Below, in pieces: positions 37,583 to 48,747 of a DNA stretch of 64,000 nucleotides (within the stretch, counting starts at the first letter, position 1; the number at the start of each line of letters is the position of its first letter). The notes beneath the pieces were generated by a model. That model saw only the letters and a program-made list of their open reading frames with translations. It made no database searches and was not told the origin of the DNA. Origin of the DNA: Niebla homalea (lineage: Eukaryota; Ascomycota; Lecanoromycetes; Lecanorales; Ramalinaceae); the NCBI GenBank assembly GCA_019925105.1, contig JAHGAU010000013.1, positions 558,001 to 622,000 of the forward strand. Direction: 5' to 3'. The position numbers were made by a program, and so were the translations under genes.

Positions 37583-40351
37583 TCACGCAGATCCCCCAAC
37601 AACCCTGCCCACAAACCCCTCTAGCCCCACAGTCTGACCGCCGGCGCCACCGAGATTCCTATAACCTTCAATCGTAGCCTCACTAGAGGGCGGATTGAGC
37701 ATACTGATCCCACCAGCCGGCGTGACCAGCAGCTTCGTCCCCATCTCAACCCACTCCCTACTATTGCTGAATTGAAAGACAATCTCAATCTCCTTGAGTG
37801 TCGGCATCCCAGCGGCAGCCGTAGAGCCAGCATCACCATCAGTGCCCTCTTCGTTTTGGTCAAAGGCGAAGACGTCAGTGGCCCTGCTGTTGTTGGCGGC
37901 TTCGACGTCTCGGTCCACAAGTTCTGGGATCCTGACCTCGACAATCTTGGCAGGCGCACGGATGCTCGCCGTGTAGATGATGACGGAGCTGCTCGGGTTG
38001 ACGTAGATGTTGGGATCGGGAAAGACGGCCGTGATGCGCGTGTATGCAGGGGGCGGATCGCCTGCTGTTGATAGGGGGGACGCCAAGACCATCCCACGAC
38101 GAAGGCAAGGTTCCGCGTTCAGGTACAGGGGTCGGGAGGGTACGATCCCCACGGTGCCGACTTGGCCTTCCGAAAGGGTGTGAACTGGCAGGCGCAGGTG
38201 GCGTAGGCTCACGATGCGCACGGTCTGGCAGGCTGGTGATGGCGGGTGGTCTTGAGACGAAAAATCATTGGGTGCCAGAATTTGATGAGACTGAGCATAC
38301 GCCGCGAGATCCTTAGGTAGTGATTTACTGAGCCCCGGGAAGGATTTTGAGCGCTGCTGTGCATCATGGACAGACGGGCGGCTGGAGGGATCACTTGCAT
38401 TGAAGGGGCCCAGTAGCAAATTATCTCCTCGCTCCAAGACTCCGTGGCAAACGTAGCCGCTGAGGACGAACCGCGCATGTGAGGATATTCCGCTACCGCT
38501 TGAGCTCCTTTCACCAGCATTCGTGTCGAATATCTCATCCACATGGAATAGAATCATAGGACTGCTGCCTCTGTCTCGACTCTCCTCATGTGCCTTGCGA
38601 CCGTCACAAGGTGTAGCGTGAGGCACAGGCAGCTGTCGGAGCAGGGCATGAACCTGGCCAATTCCTCTGCCATCTACCGCACTAGAAAAGATGATAGGCA
38701 CCAGCAAATGACGCTGACTTTTCTCCACTGACTCGAGAGCTTTGTGTACAGCTTCCTCATCCGCGCAAGAGATGCTTTGTGACGTGGAAAGTTCGGTGTT
38801 ATGAGCTGAGACTGCGATCGAGGCGGGTCTACGCCCCGCTGACTTGAGCGTTGACAACACCTTTCCAAATGTCTGGCGAAGCCCGTTCCTGGATGCGAGG
38901 TCTAATTTCGTGATGATCACTACAAGTGGCAAATCTAGCTTCAGGCACAACTCAAGATGTGCTTTCGAAAGATCGATGGCATGCCCTCTCGATCCTAGGA
39001 CCTCATTGGATGAAGCAGTTGCGCCAAGCTTGCCCGTGTGCTCTTCCTCATCGTCTGCGGCAATGCAGCAAAGAGTCCACTGCGGCGCCCACGACAGCAG
39101 GCTACGAACCGTCGTTCTCCTGAATTTGGGATGACCAGCAGAATCTGTCACGAAGACCAAGCGGCCTGGTCCACAGGAATTGTGGATGTCAGTCCAGGAA
39201 GAGATGTTACCAGAGGCATAATTGATGACACTAGTACGTGGTTCAGCCAATCCCGCAGTGTTAGGAATGTCTTGATAGCCAATAAGCTCCTGAGCAAGCG
39301 AGCTTGTCACCCCAGATATGATCTCGTGGTGATGCTTCAAGAGACTCAGCCGGCTTTTGCCACGGCCATTGTCCAATGTCGAGGTGGAGAGGGTCCCCAA
39401 TAGGGAGGACTTCCCGGAGGTTGTACTGCCAGTCAAGGACATGCGCATGTATTCAGTGCCCTCTGAAGGTTTTGCAGTCGCATTCAAAGCACCATTAGAG
39501 TACCTTGTATTGAGACTGCTGTCGACTGATGGCTTTTGAATGTCTCTAGACGACCCTTGGTGCGGAAGGATCAAAACCTCGGCGACCCAAAGTTTCTCAC
39601 TATATTGTCGCTTGCGGCTTTTACCTCCTACCGTCTCATCCTCACACCACTGACAGTGACCCACCTCTACTAACCTTGTCATTTGAAGAACACAGCCGAG
39701 GCTATGGGCCATGGCACGTAGAATATGCAAGCTTTCCACGAGCTCATCCAAAGTGAGTCCCACAAAAGTGCCATCATCGCTCACTCCGATCTCATACAAG
39801 GCACCAAGGCTTTCATCAAGACCTGCTATGAGTGGTCTCGGACCTTGACTCTCAGATTTCTCTACATCAGCCTCTGGCAGAAGGGGCAGTACTAGATCGG
39901 CCTTTGACGAGCAATGATTGGGAGACGATTGCTGCAATCTCCACAAGAGTTGCGTGGTGAGATGTTGTAGTCTATTTTGACGAGCAATGTAATTTGGGGT
40001 TAGACTGGGAGGTGGTGCGGTAGAAGACTGTTTCGGGCCTTGGAAAAGGCTCGTTGAGCGGGACTTGGATAGGTGGGACCCGGACACTCTTTGTACAGTC
40101 GAAGTAGAAGAGAAGGTCCGTCGCGGCCGGAGTAGGAGATGCAATTTGTATTCGGTGGGCCCTTCTTGTGGCTCCGCCTCAAGCCTTGTGATCTTGAAGT
40201 CTTCCAATGTCTGGGCTGAAGGCATCTCTATGCCACTTGAATTGCCAATCAAGGATGCTCCTCTAGGCCCTGAATCCGTCGTGGTGGCTGCCAGGGGCCA
40301 TGGCGAAGCCAGTTTGACCGGCTCTGTTTCGTACGTGAAGATGGAGGCCAT
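37583..40351 (-). CDS. GTPBP1/GTPBP2-type translational GTPase
   Basis: Large EF-Tu-like GTPase; animal relatives GTPBP1/2 act in ribosome rescue and mRNA surveillance. Single exon, 922 residues, start MASIFTYETE (ATG 40349-40351). G motifs: P-loop GSTTSGKSSLLGTL, G3 FVTDSAGHPKFRRTT (DxxG as DSAG), and G4 VVIITKLDLASRNG (TKLD in place of NKxD, as in this family). The N-terminal half carries a family block ALYEIGVSDDGTFVGLTLDELVESLHILRAMA and VEVGHCQWC. Beta-barrel domains follow (FVLSGYVCHGVLERGDNLLLGP; VRIVSLRHLRLPV...GQVGTVGI). The C-terminal barrel includes EIEIVFQFSNSREWVEMGTKLLVTPAGG. Long intronless structure stands out against its neighbours. Confidence 0.88.
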   Translation of the reverse strand: MASIFTYETEPVKLASPWPLAATTTDSGPRGASLIGNSSGIEMPSAQTLEDFKITRLEAEPQEGPTEYKLHLLLRPRRTFSSTSTVQRVSGSHLSKSRSTSLFQGPKQSSTAPPPSLTPNYIARQNRLQHLTTQLLWRLQQSSPNHCSSKADLVLPLLPEADVEKSESQGPRPLIAGLDESLGALYEIGVSDDGTFVGLTLDELVESLHILRAMAHSLGCVLQMTRLVEVGHCQWCEDETVGGKSRKRQYSEKLWVAEVLILPHQGSSRDIQKPSVDSSLNTRYSNGALNATAKPSEGTEYMRMSLTGSTTSGKSSLLGTLSTSTLDNGRGKSRLSLLKHHHEIISGVTSSLAQELIGYQDIPNTAGLAEPRTSVINYASGNISSWTDIHNSCGPGRLVFVTDSAGHPKFRRTTVRSLLSWAPQWTLCCIAADDEEEHTGKLGATASSNEVLGSRGHAIDLSKAHLELCLKLDLPLVVIITKLDLASRNGLRQTFGKVLSTLKSAGRRPASIAVSAHNTELSTSQSISCADEEAVHKALESVEKSQRHLLVPIIFSSAVDGRGIGQVHALLRQLPVPHATPCDGRKAHEESRDRGSSPMILFHVDEIFDTNAGERSSSGSGISSHARFVLSGYVCHGVLERGDNLLLGPFNASDPSSRPSVHDAQQRSKSFPGLSKSLPKDLAAYAQSHQILAPNDFSSQDHPPSPACQTVRIVSLRHLRLPVHTLSEGQVGTVGIVPSRPLYLNAEPCLRRGMVLASPLSTAGDPPPAYTRITAVFPDPNIYVNPSSSVIIYTASIRAPAKIVEVRIPELVDRDVEAANNSRATDVFAFDQNEEGTDGDAGSTAAAGMPTLKEIEIVFQFSNSREWVEMGTKLLVTPAGGISMLNPPSSEATIEGYRNLGGAGGQTVGLEGFVGRVVGGSA

Positions 40352-41507
40352 GTTTGCCTTTCTTTGGTGAATATTGTAGATGTCTGCGAGGATTGTCAAT
40401 TATACTCCGGCTCTATGCCATCGTAATGCACGGAGCCGGTCTATTCGTAACGATCTCGTATTTGTATGTGAGTAATGGACACGGAACAGCTGAGCTAATG
40501 TGCGGTGCATCTCTGCGGTAATTGTGCGATACCGCCTTGGAAAAGGGAGTAACGAGTGTGATTGGGTAGACGGGGCTCTACGAGGTAAGATCGAATGACA
40601 GCATGGTCATGCCCGTCATGGATCCTTCAGTATTCGGGTTGTGGTTTGCCGCTTGCGGTTTCTGAAGCTTGGTGGAAGGGCAAACAGTCGATGCAATTGC
40701 CACCTGGTTTTCACGTGAAGGTCTCTATTCGAGGGCTGATGGCGGGCAGCAGATGGAAGACAATGCTCATGTACTCCCTCGAGGGGATGTCGTAAGCGTG
40801 ACTGAGGAATTCTGGACTTTAGCTTATGGTTGATGGGGTAAAGCCTTCGATGGTTCCAGCCTTCCAAGGATACCCCGTCGGCCACGCGCATCTCGCGCTT
40901 CCCCGGAGCCGCGGGCGCAATCCGACGGTCCAACGTCGTCCGAAGTTTTCACAACTTTAACAATGCATCCATTTTACCAACAGAGGCTGGTTAGGGCCCT
41001 ACCTATGGTTCATATACAGTTTTTGATCAATCTGAAACGTCTTGGGGGGCTGTTAACAGAGCCTCGTTGGACCGCCTCGGGTTCATCGCCTTGAAGCAAC
41101 CAAAAGGAGGCGAAGTACCCGAGCTGGCTTGGACCTTGAGGGCTTGGTGGAGGGGCCGCAATCGGACTAAGACAACGTGTTGGTAGTGGTGATGCTAAGT
41201 GCGCGAGATCTGCAATCGTCGCATGTATCTGAGGTCATGTGAGTCTTTTGTTGCGCTATTGTCTGTGTTGAAAATTAGGATGCGATTCATCTACCATCAG
41301 ACCCCATATGTCGGTATGTTTATCTCTCTTTGCCAAGCATATTCTTCTCAATCAATGCTCCAATGTAGTCTCAAGAGCAATTCAAAGAAAATGAGGGTCA
41401 AACGCGATGGTACCCTATTGCTGCCGTCGCTATGCATTCACTGTGTTCGCCCGCACCCATGCCGCTGACCTCGCGAATACTACTGAAAGAGTGACCGAAC
41501 ACACCAT
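40352..41507. other. Intergenic: GTPase gene promoter and C2H2 gene 3' flank
   Basis: 1.16 kb between two minus-strand genes. Short frames on both strands look random. Nothing recognised. Confidence 0.45.
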
Positions 41508-42872
41508 CTAATCTCTTTCCCTTCTGCCCCCTTTGCACTTGTCGTGAGCCAGGTGACCGTCGCGCGCAGTCTTCCTCGTGAACTCTGCTCCACACCGGTG
41601 GCAGGTCGACTTGTGAGACCTACCAGACTTTTCGCGTTGGTGTCGCAGCAAATTGGAGAATGTCGAGAATTCACGGCCATCGCACCCGTGCTCCCAACAT
41701 CGGGCCTTCTTCGGCTGTTCGAGGATAACGCGATCAGCATGAGGCGTGCCGGGCCCACCAGATCTGCGAGAGTGCCCACTGCTGCCGTAAGCAGACTCAG
41801 GGCCGAGCGTGGAGCCGGCGTAGGTGCTGAAGCTCGGTCAGTGTGGAGCCGAAGCCGAACCATCTATTGCAGGCTTACCTGTAAGGCGGCCCGGTGGTGT
41901 AGCCAACGCCCGAGTAGGTGTAGGATGGACTGCGAAAACATCAGCATCAGGGCGCAGTAGCAAGCACAGAGCCGGAGACGTACCTGTGGCCCCCAAAGCC
42001 GCCGCTATGGAGCGAGGGCGAATGATGGTGAGAATAGGGCGAGCGCGCTCCGCCGAAAGACGAACTCGACTGCGCTGGAAAAGAGTCAATCATACCGCTT
42101 GTCATCCCTGCCTCACTCGACCCGAGACCCTCCGGCATGCTCGGCAGAAGTGCTGCTCGGCGCGTTCTTGTCTTGTGCTCACGACGAACTTGCGCAACAT
42201 TACGGCGACGCTGCCGAGCAACCTCCCGGCCGGCCTCCCTGAACTCGTAGGTCGAGCTTGGCAGTACGCTGCCAGGCAGCATGAGACTGGGGGGACCAGA
42301 CATACTGCGTGATAGGGAGGCTTCTGTGCTAGGGTTGGAATAGTCTGCCGCCTTGAGCCGATGCGGGGTATGATGGAGAAGAAAGCGAGTATTTACCTTG
42401 AGCGGAAGACGTCGCCGCGTACCCTCCTGACCCTCGATACTCGGCAGAGGACGGGATGTCCTGAGAATAGGGATAACCACTGGGAAGTCTCGTCAGTGTC
42501 GCCGACCGAGCATGTCCCCTGGAAAGCTGCTCACCTCATGGTGCTACTGCCGCCTGGAGCGCCGGTGGGAAAGGAGCTTTCTTCTTCGAGGAAAGGGAAG
42601 GCGTCTGGATCGAAGGATGGGTATTGAAGGGTGGAGTAGCTGCTGGAACCGTACGGGGCTTGAAGGTAATCCGAGCTGCTGTCGGTGCGGGTGTGGGAGC
42701 TTGGTCGACGGTGTTGAGATGAAGAAGCGTAAGCGGATGGGACGGATAAGTATGGGTCACTCGTCGTGTCACCCAGGTGAAAGTCCTCAAGGCTTGCCTG
42801 AGTCACGGACAGGGAGTGATAGCCGGGAGATCTGGATCGGTGTGAGTGGGTTGATGGACGCTTGCGAGACAT
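41508..42872 (-). CDS. C2H2 zinc-finger protein, fungal CWEHGC-type
   Basis: Probable DNA-binding protein. Exons 42535-42872, 42397-42479, 41984-42344, 41879-41929 and 41508-41826 encode 383 residues. The N-terminal 300 residues are Ser/Pro/Tyr/Gly-rich (activation-domain-like) with one basic patch REVARQRRRNVAQVRREHKTRTRR. The zinc fingers are at the C-terminus (about 315-383): CWEHGCDGREFSTFSNLLRH gives C-x4-C...H, and CHRCGAEFTRKTARDGHLAHDKC gives a C-x2-C...H-x3-H finger. The fingers only appear when the last exon is read to TAG at 41508. I recognise this finger pair from ascomycete proteins but know no named orthologue, and do not assign a target. Confidence 0.85.
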
Positions 42873-43224
42873 GATTGGGGAAGCATGAAATCCAAATAAA
42901 GACGGACAGATAAGATGATCTTACACAAGGTTTTGACTTATATTCAATCTTTCTCGGGCCAGGCACACTTTAATGTTTATATGTCATGACTCAAAACCAC
43001 CACGGTAACATCGTACGTGGAAGGAGAAGCAGCAGGATTTTGGGATAGAGTGATAAAAGTCATCGCAGTGCTCGCTCTGAGGAGAGAAAGCCTATCTATA
43101 CAAGAGGATGCATAAGCCACGGGAGCGATTGGGCGGAGGAGTCCAGCCCTAGGACCTAGGTAGGTAGTAGCGCGAATCCTTCGACGGGGGTGCGAATCCT
43201 TCCTCATAGTTCCCTAGCACCAAC

Positions 43225-43829
43225 ATGGTAACGCGACGGTTTGTGCCAGAGAAGGGTGCTGCTGCCTCTGGAGACTGGGCATCCCTTGGTGGTAAATATA
43301 ATTCCACCTCCGCCGCCAAAGTCGCGGCTGAGTTTAGGCCTGGATAGTGAGTCAAGCAGTGGACGATGCCTAACGATCTCAGATCAGGTGACGGCTTTAG
43401 CCTGGGCGGTCGAAAGAGCGTAGGTAAGGCACAGGCAATCCAGTCACATAGCACACGTAGAAAGTCTCGGCATGCTCACACAATGCAGTCATCTCCCAGG
43501 TGGACATTTCAGGGTCGATCCTATTGAACGCAACGTTGACGACGACAGTAGTGGGTGGTGGTAAGCTTCTCCCAGATTAAAGTTTGCAGCGTCTCAATGA
43601 AGCGATTGAGCGATCGTCTGACTGCGAGATCCTGCCGTCCGCAGCGTGGTATGCATTTGGCTCTGTTTCAGACTGCAGGGCTGTTCACGTTGAAGGATTG
43701 GAGCAACGTGGCTTTCGCTTCATGGCGGCGCTCTTCCTTGGCTTTGCCCACGCGAATAAACGGAGGCGCCGGAGAGGAGACTTGGCCATGCTCGGAAAAG
43801 TAACGTTTTTCGATCATGGAGTGAGTTAA
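43225..43829 (+). CDS. Tentative short multi-exon gene, family unknown
   Basis: Proposed exons 43225-43346, 43401-43423, 43489-43550 and 43590-43829 give 148 residues. Exon 1 starts MVTRRFVPEKG and contains ASLGGKYNSTSAAKVAAEFRP; exon 4 reads RLNEAIERSSDCEIL, PSAAWYAFGSVSDCRAV and AMLGKVTFFDHGVS, and is the most protein-like part. Donors GTGAGT, GTAAGG and GTGGGT are good. The last intron (39 nt) is very short, the 23-nt second exon is suspicious, and an alternative chain in another frame also stays open. I do not recognise the protein. Treat as a hypothesis. Confidence 0.3.
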
Positions 43830-45759
43830 AAGCGCAAGGACTCTGGTTCAGGACCGAGTAAAGGACCTCAAAAGCCGACTCTGTGGCGATTATTTAGCGC
43901 CCGGAGAGTAATTACCAGTAGTGGTATGCAGTGAGCACGGGTCCGTTGCGACTTGCGAAAGAGAGGTGCCAGTGCCCAGTGATGGTGCTTGAAGCTAGGT
44001 AATTGCCATGGTTCCAATTGAGCGTGTGGATGCCGCATGATCGAGTAATGAAGCGCGCAAGCTTGCCATTGGGCAGCTTGGGCTAGAGTGTGGGTGTAAG
44101 GCTGTACTGCAACTACTTTTCTAGTTGCTATTTGCAGCAGTGGTGTGCAGGCACCACAGGCAGCTGGTCTTCTCCACGCTATGCCTGTTTGCACACTCCA
44201 TCACCTCTGGAGCCACAGGAAACGTGGTGATCGACACAACATCGATCTATCTCCGAGCTAAACTGCCGATCTGTCACCAACGTCAAGCCTCTGGCCGACG
44301 TCCTAACGGCCGCAAGCGATGAAGTTGGTGTCCTGAGGAGGGCGATGAGAGGGCAGGAATTATGGGGCTTCTGTCAGTTGAGGCTCAGCTGATCTAAGCT
44401 ACGGCCTGCAGGGTGTAGAGTAGCAGCCGAAAGACGCAAAGCAGGTCGATGCAAAACACATGAGACGCAGCATGGCAAAGCTTTGTTTCATCTTCTCCAA
44501 GCTTGTCGAGCTTTCGTGAGCTGGTCCAAATCGCATGGAACCTGACATTAGCGTGGTAGCTTAGTCCTTAGAGGCTGGTGGGGGTCACCAGGAAAAATTA
44601 TTGAGCAGGGGACTAAAAGGATGACAGTTTGAAAAAGCAAGATCAGAAGATCACGACGACAACGATGATCAGAGTTGGTCTTATTTCGTAGATTGCCACG
44701 CGAGCGAATGCACCTTGGAGCATTAAGGATTCAAGGGACTCGAAAGGGGACTTGAAACAGCACCTAGCCCATTTCCTGCAGCTGAATGGCTGGTGGTGGG
44801 GACGCTGAACGTTTTAGTGGCCTCGTTTATCCCCCCTGTCAGAGCTGGTAGAGCTGTTAGAGCCTGGATCCTTCCAGTGGCTAGGTAATTGTTCCCATGT
44901 GCATCCGCGTCGGAAACGTGGGAAGTACTAAGTCTAAAGCTCCATTTCCATGCGTTTTGCCCATCGTTCCCCGCTTAAATCCATGTGATGAGTGTGATAA
45001 GTGGGCGCTTACAGAATTAAGGGGGCAAGAGCGGCTCCCATGCCTGATGCCTCTGCCCGTGTCCGCTCGGCCCCTGCAACAATTTCGCAATCTCCCCTGT
45101 CAAACCGACAGGTCAGTACAACATAACCGGCCTTGCATGCGACAGCTGCATCGTCTATTCATGTCTTGATTCATCATTCCATCCATCTTATAATCTTGGA
45201 CCTTGGGCCAAATGAAAAAGACATACTACCCAAGACTCCATCATCACCATCTTCCTTCCTCCCCTTTCCCTGGCCAACCTCCTCTGCTCCCAGAACGCCA
45301 ATACATGCCGGTTCCTGCAGCCCCTGACAAAAACAGCTTATTGCACTAAGCTTGCTTCTGTGCCGTCCTCACGCGTCGAAGAAAGCATGGCGCAGGATGG
45401 CGTCACTCCCTCCTTCCAATGGACGTTTCCCCCCGTAGGATCAACAAGCTGCACGCAATGTGCCTTACTAAAAATGAAAATCATTCTGGACCAGGCATTG
45501 GAGAATCCTTCCGTGACAGCCCCGATCCTTCAAAACTCTCCATTCATACCCTGATTGGTCTTCTCCCCGAGAGCAATTTGTAATGTTTGGAGAGGGGGCT
45601 GGTACAAAACTGTTCAGGCAGGATCACTTGGCGTCATCCAAATCGTGTGGAGGACATGCGTTTGAAACCAGGAGCTAACCCTTCCTCATGGATATCGCAT
45701 GCTATCATCCTGCTTACGAAAGCTCTTGCGTAGCGGACATAACGCCACAGATCAACGCC

Positions 45760-45781
45760 TGTCCGACTGTCCGACTGTCCG
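45760..45781. repeat. Three tandem copies of an 8-mer (CTGTCCGA)
   Basis: CTGTCCGACTGTCCGACTGTCCGA-type direct repeat in non-coding DNA. Probably a simple microsatellite-like expansion. Confidence 0.7.
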
Positions 45782-45931
45782 AGCTCCTCGGCGTGAGATG
45801 GTGGGTAGTATGGAGACGAACACGTTTCACTGCTGCCTGCCGTGCCGTTTGTTATCATATTTCAGTATCGGTCAAGCATTGGTCCAAATGAAACCTCCGC
45901 TCAGGGGAGCTTTGAAAGCATCAGGTGAACT

Positions 45932-47932
45932 TCATGGGGATTTTAAGCTCATATTGTCTCCCTGCCGTGACCTGCCAATCAGATCACTTTCTATCGTCTT
46001 TCTCCTTGCTTCTTCGTCTTCGCTGACGATGTCTTTGAACACATGATCCATAGCCTGGGCAGATGTGAGAGTCAGTAGTGCTACACGGCGCTAAGGATGC
46101 CGAAAGGTTGATTCAGGTGAAGGGACTGCCTCCACGAATTACATACCTCCAGCGTTCTTCCGGAGGTTTCCGGTACGAAGAAGTATGTCCAGACCAATGA
46201 GAGCAAGCAGAAGACTGCAAAAAACGTGTACTGATCTGCAGTCAGCATTGCCACCACGTTGGATAAGATGATCATCACATACTGCGCCAAACCCTGTGTT
46301 CTGGACCAAGGGCGGAGTGATCAGTCCAATGATGAAGTTGTTCAGCCAGTTCGAGCATGTCGATAGAGCCACCCCTTTAGCGCGGAGGCTGGATGGGAAT
46401 ATTTCACTAGGCATTGCCCAAGGAACAGGACCCCAAGATGCTCCAAAGCTGAGCATGTAGAACAGTAAGAAAGCCACCGAGACCCAGCCAGCAGCTCGAT
46501 GACCAGGCCAGTCATTCGAGAACTTGCCTACAAGAATAGCAATAATGAAATGGGAGATTGTCACTAGAGCATTTTCTCATCAGCATTCATCCTTTCCTCG
46601 CAAGATGGCACGCAAGCGGGAGTGGCAATACGAAGATTACACTGACTCATGAAACTGCCCCACAAGAGCAAGGGTCTCCTTCCGAAGCGGTCCATCGTCC
46701 ATAGGCTTGTGGACACGCCCACGAGCTGGGTCACGTTCAGAACACCCGACATGATGAGCTGCATCGAGTAGTTGAGTCCCATGGTTTCGAAGAGGGTTGG
46801 TGAGTAGTAGATTAAAGCATTGATTCCTACGAATTGTTGAAAGAACATCAAGCCAACTCCAACGTGTGTCCGCCGCCAGCAGCCGCGCCGAAAGCAGTCC
46901 GTCCAAGAAGCAAGTTCAAGCTTGAAGCGGTCGCCCAGTTCGCCCCCTTGTAATTTCGGGTGCCTGATCGCACTGGTCTCCTTGTGAAAGGCCACCTCTG
47001 CGCGTATGTCAAACCATTCATGCTGGACCCTGGCGTCGTCGGTGGGAAGCCTTCGTAGTTTTCCAAGGGCAGACAAAGCCTGAAATGTTTGGTTAGTCGA
47101 CATCAAGCTTTCCAATGACACTCTTCTCTCAACGTGGATGCACTCATGAGCAGGGATTGTTACAAACCTCGGCATCACGTCCTTTCGAGACCAGCCATCG
47201 TGGAGAGAAAGGTAAGAACATGATTCCCGTCCCCAGGATCAGCCCTGGGATCAATTGAAGGACGAATGGTAGGCGCCAAGCCCATTCACCAGACATGTAC
47301 CGGGTGCCATAGGTGATCCAATATGCGATCACGATACCGGTCACGATGCTCAGCTCCTCGAGAACTAGCAATGAGCCCCGGATCTCAGGTGGCGATATCT
47401 CGGAGATGTAGAGTGGTGCGACCATGCTGAGCATACCGATGCCAATCCCCCCAATCAAACGACCAACGGTCAACATGGCATAGTCAACCGAGGCGGTCTG
47501 CAGTATTGATCCAACGGAAAAGATGATGACGGCAACAACGATCGAATACCTCCTGGAGATCTTGTCGGCGACCCACCCCTGGTTCAATGCCCCAATTAGC
47601 GCACCGAGTTCGATCATGGCAGTCAGTAAACCTTTCCAGAAGCCAGCGCCGCCTCCGTCGACGCGGGTGAAACGCTCGAGGAATTGGGGCATGACCAAGA
47701 CGACGGAGACAACTCCTTGATCATAGCCAAAGACCATGCCACCTATCGCGGCAAAGGCAGCGCAGAGAGCGGCATAGTAGTTGACGAAGACGCCTCGAAA
47801 GCCAGGCGGTCCGTAGGTCTCACGCTGTTCCCATACAGCTTCTGCATGGTGGATGAAGATGTTGTTGTCAGGAGTATCGTCCTGGGCATCTCCACTTTGG
47901 CCTTTCGGCCCCTTGTGAGGCGCGGGGGACAT
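45932..47932 (-). CDS. MFS sugar transporter (sugar porter family)
   Basis: Twelve-helix plasma-membrane transporter of the sugar porter family. Exons 47168-47932, 46647-47079, 46283-46563, 46147-46230 and 45932-46054 encode 561 residues. Signatures: GGMVFGYDQGVVSVVL in helix 1, DKISRRYSIV after helix 2, GRLIGGIGIGMLSMVAPLYISEISPPEIRG (split motif PLYxSE), PFSPRWLVSKGRDAE before the central loop, FFQQFVGINALIYYSP in helix 7, DRFGRRPLLL, WGPVPWAMPSEIFPSSLRAKG in helix 10 and PETSGRTLE after helix 12. The cytosolic tail is short (AMDHVFKDIVSEDEEARRK). The ATG at 47932 is the first in frame; upstream codons are open but lack an ATG. Substrate unknown; subfamily close to fungal hexose/pentose carriers. 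Confidence 0.92.
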
Positions 47933-48747
47933 TTCAGGCGAGATCAAAGGTTCATGCTCAGAGGTGTCTGTCGTATCTAAAGCAGGGGAAAGTCGAGATG
48001 AGGATTGGATAGCCAGAATGGTGTATTCACTTGGTCTGTGGGGGCGGATATGGGTCTAATACTAGATCTAAAGGTCAAATCGATCACGCGCCGTTACACA
48101 ATTTCCCCGCTTTCATGGTCCAAGTTCTTTTACTGTTTTCGTCCGATATCGAAGCGTGATACCTATTGGCCAAATACTGACCTCTAAGAACGGTGCGAAG
48201 ATAACCTCATCGGAATTGAAGTCCAAAGAGTCGACGAGGATAGATATCCTTCTAGAGCCCTCGGCGGTCCCTCGGCCTCAAGTCGTTAGGTAAGTACCGA
48301 GTCGTGCTAGTGCCAGGAACGGCCAAGAACGGTCAAGAACGGTACACTAGCGTCAGATTGATGCCTTATCGGTATGTACGGATTATGGCACGCGAATGAC
48401 GATGTGAGAAGGCAGGGGCGGGCGCATCACAACCGCCCAGAGCCGCCAGGAACTACATTCACGCCCCGACGTGGTTCATGACCGTCACAGGCGTCCACTG
48501 CTGGCTCAGATACCACGTGTCGCGTCTTGACTGTGTCGCTGTCACGCTCTCCGGCCCAGGAATCAACTTCGCTTGTGTGTTTTAATCAAGCTTGCATGTG
48601 CTCATAGGCAACAGCTCACATTCATCTACAGCGGGTCATCTGTGTCAAGACATCCCTTATATGACCGTTACTCCGCACAGAAATTGGTCTCGAGTGTACC
48701 CAGACCTTTTGGCCTTTACATCAAATTCACTGTAACGACATAGCGCC
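47933..48747. promoter_or_regulatory. Divergent promoter of the sugar transporter and pkr1
   Basis: 815 bases. Features seen: a three-codon upstream frame (ATG AAC CTT TGA, minus, 47944-47955) ending 11 bases before the transporter ATG, three imperfect copies of a GAACGGYCAA decamer at 48316-48341, and an E-box CACGTG at 48514-48519. No gene inside. Confidence 0.5.
48316..48341. repeat. Three imperfect tandem copies of GAACGGYCAA
   Basis: Direct decamer repeat in the transporter/pkr1 intergenic region. Could be a factor-binding array or chance expansion. Confidence 0.55.

Larger units (their letters stand above)
42873..45931. other. Gene-poor 3 kb stretch upstream of the C2H2 gene
   Basis: The longest gene-poor stretch of the window. 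It holds a TAAGATGATCTTA inverted repeat with a GATAAG core at 42908-42922, an ACCTAGGTAGGTAG box at 43154-43167, a tentative gene at 43225-43829, a small hairpin CTGGTGggggtCACCAG near 44575, imperfect TAGAGCTG repeats near 44845, and three copies of an 8-mer at 45760-45781. Apart from the tentative gene, no frame looks protein-coding. It may be extended regulatory DNA or leader sequence of the transcription factor gene. Confidence 0.45.

Noticed and set aside
37280..37624. 114-codon plus-strand frame overlapping the 3' end of the GTPase gene
   Set aside because: Antisense to conserved coding sequence and without protein-like features.
43149..43454. 101-codon minus-strand frame overlapping the tentative 43225 gene
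   Set aside because: Less protein-like than the plus-strand segments, and no ATG or splice context that extends it.
44575..44592. CTGGTG-ggggt-CACCAG hairpin as a terminator or RNA element
   Set aside because: Six-base stem only; fungal genes do not use such terminators and nothing nearby supports an RNA gene.
44897..45554. Plus-strand frames in the gene-poor region
   Set aside because: Cys/Pro/Arg-rich random-looking translations and no consistent splice chain.
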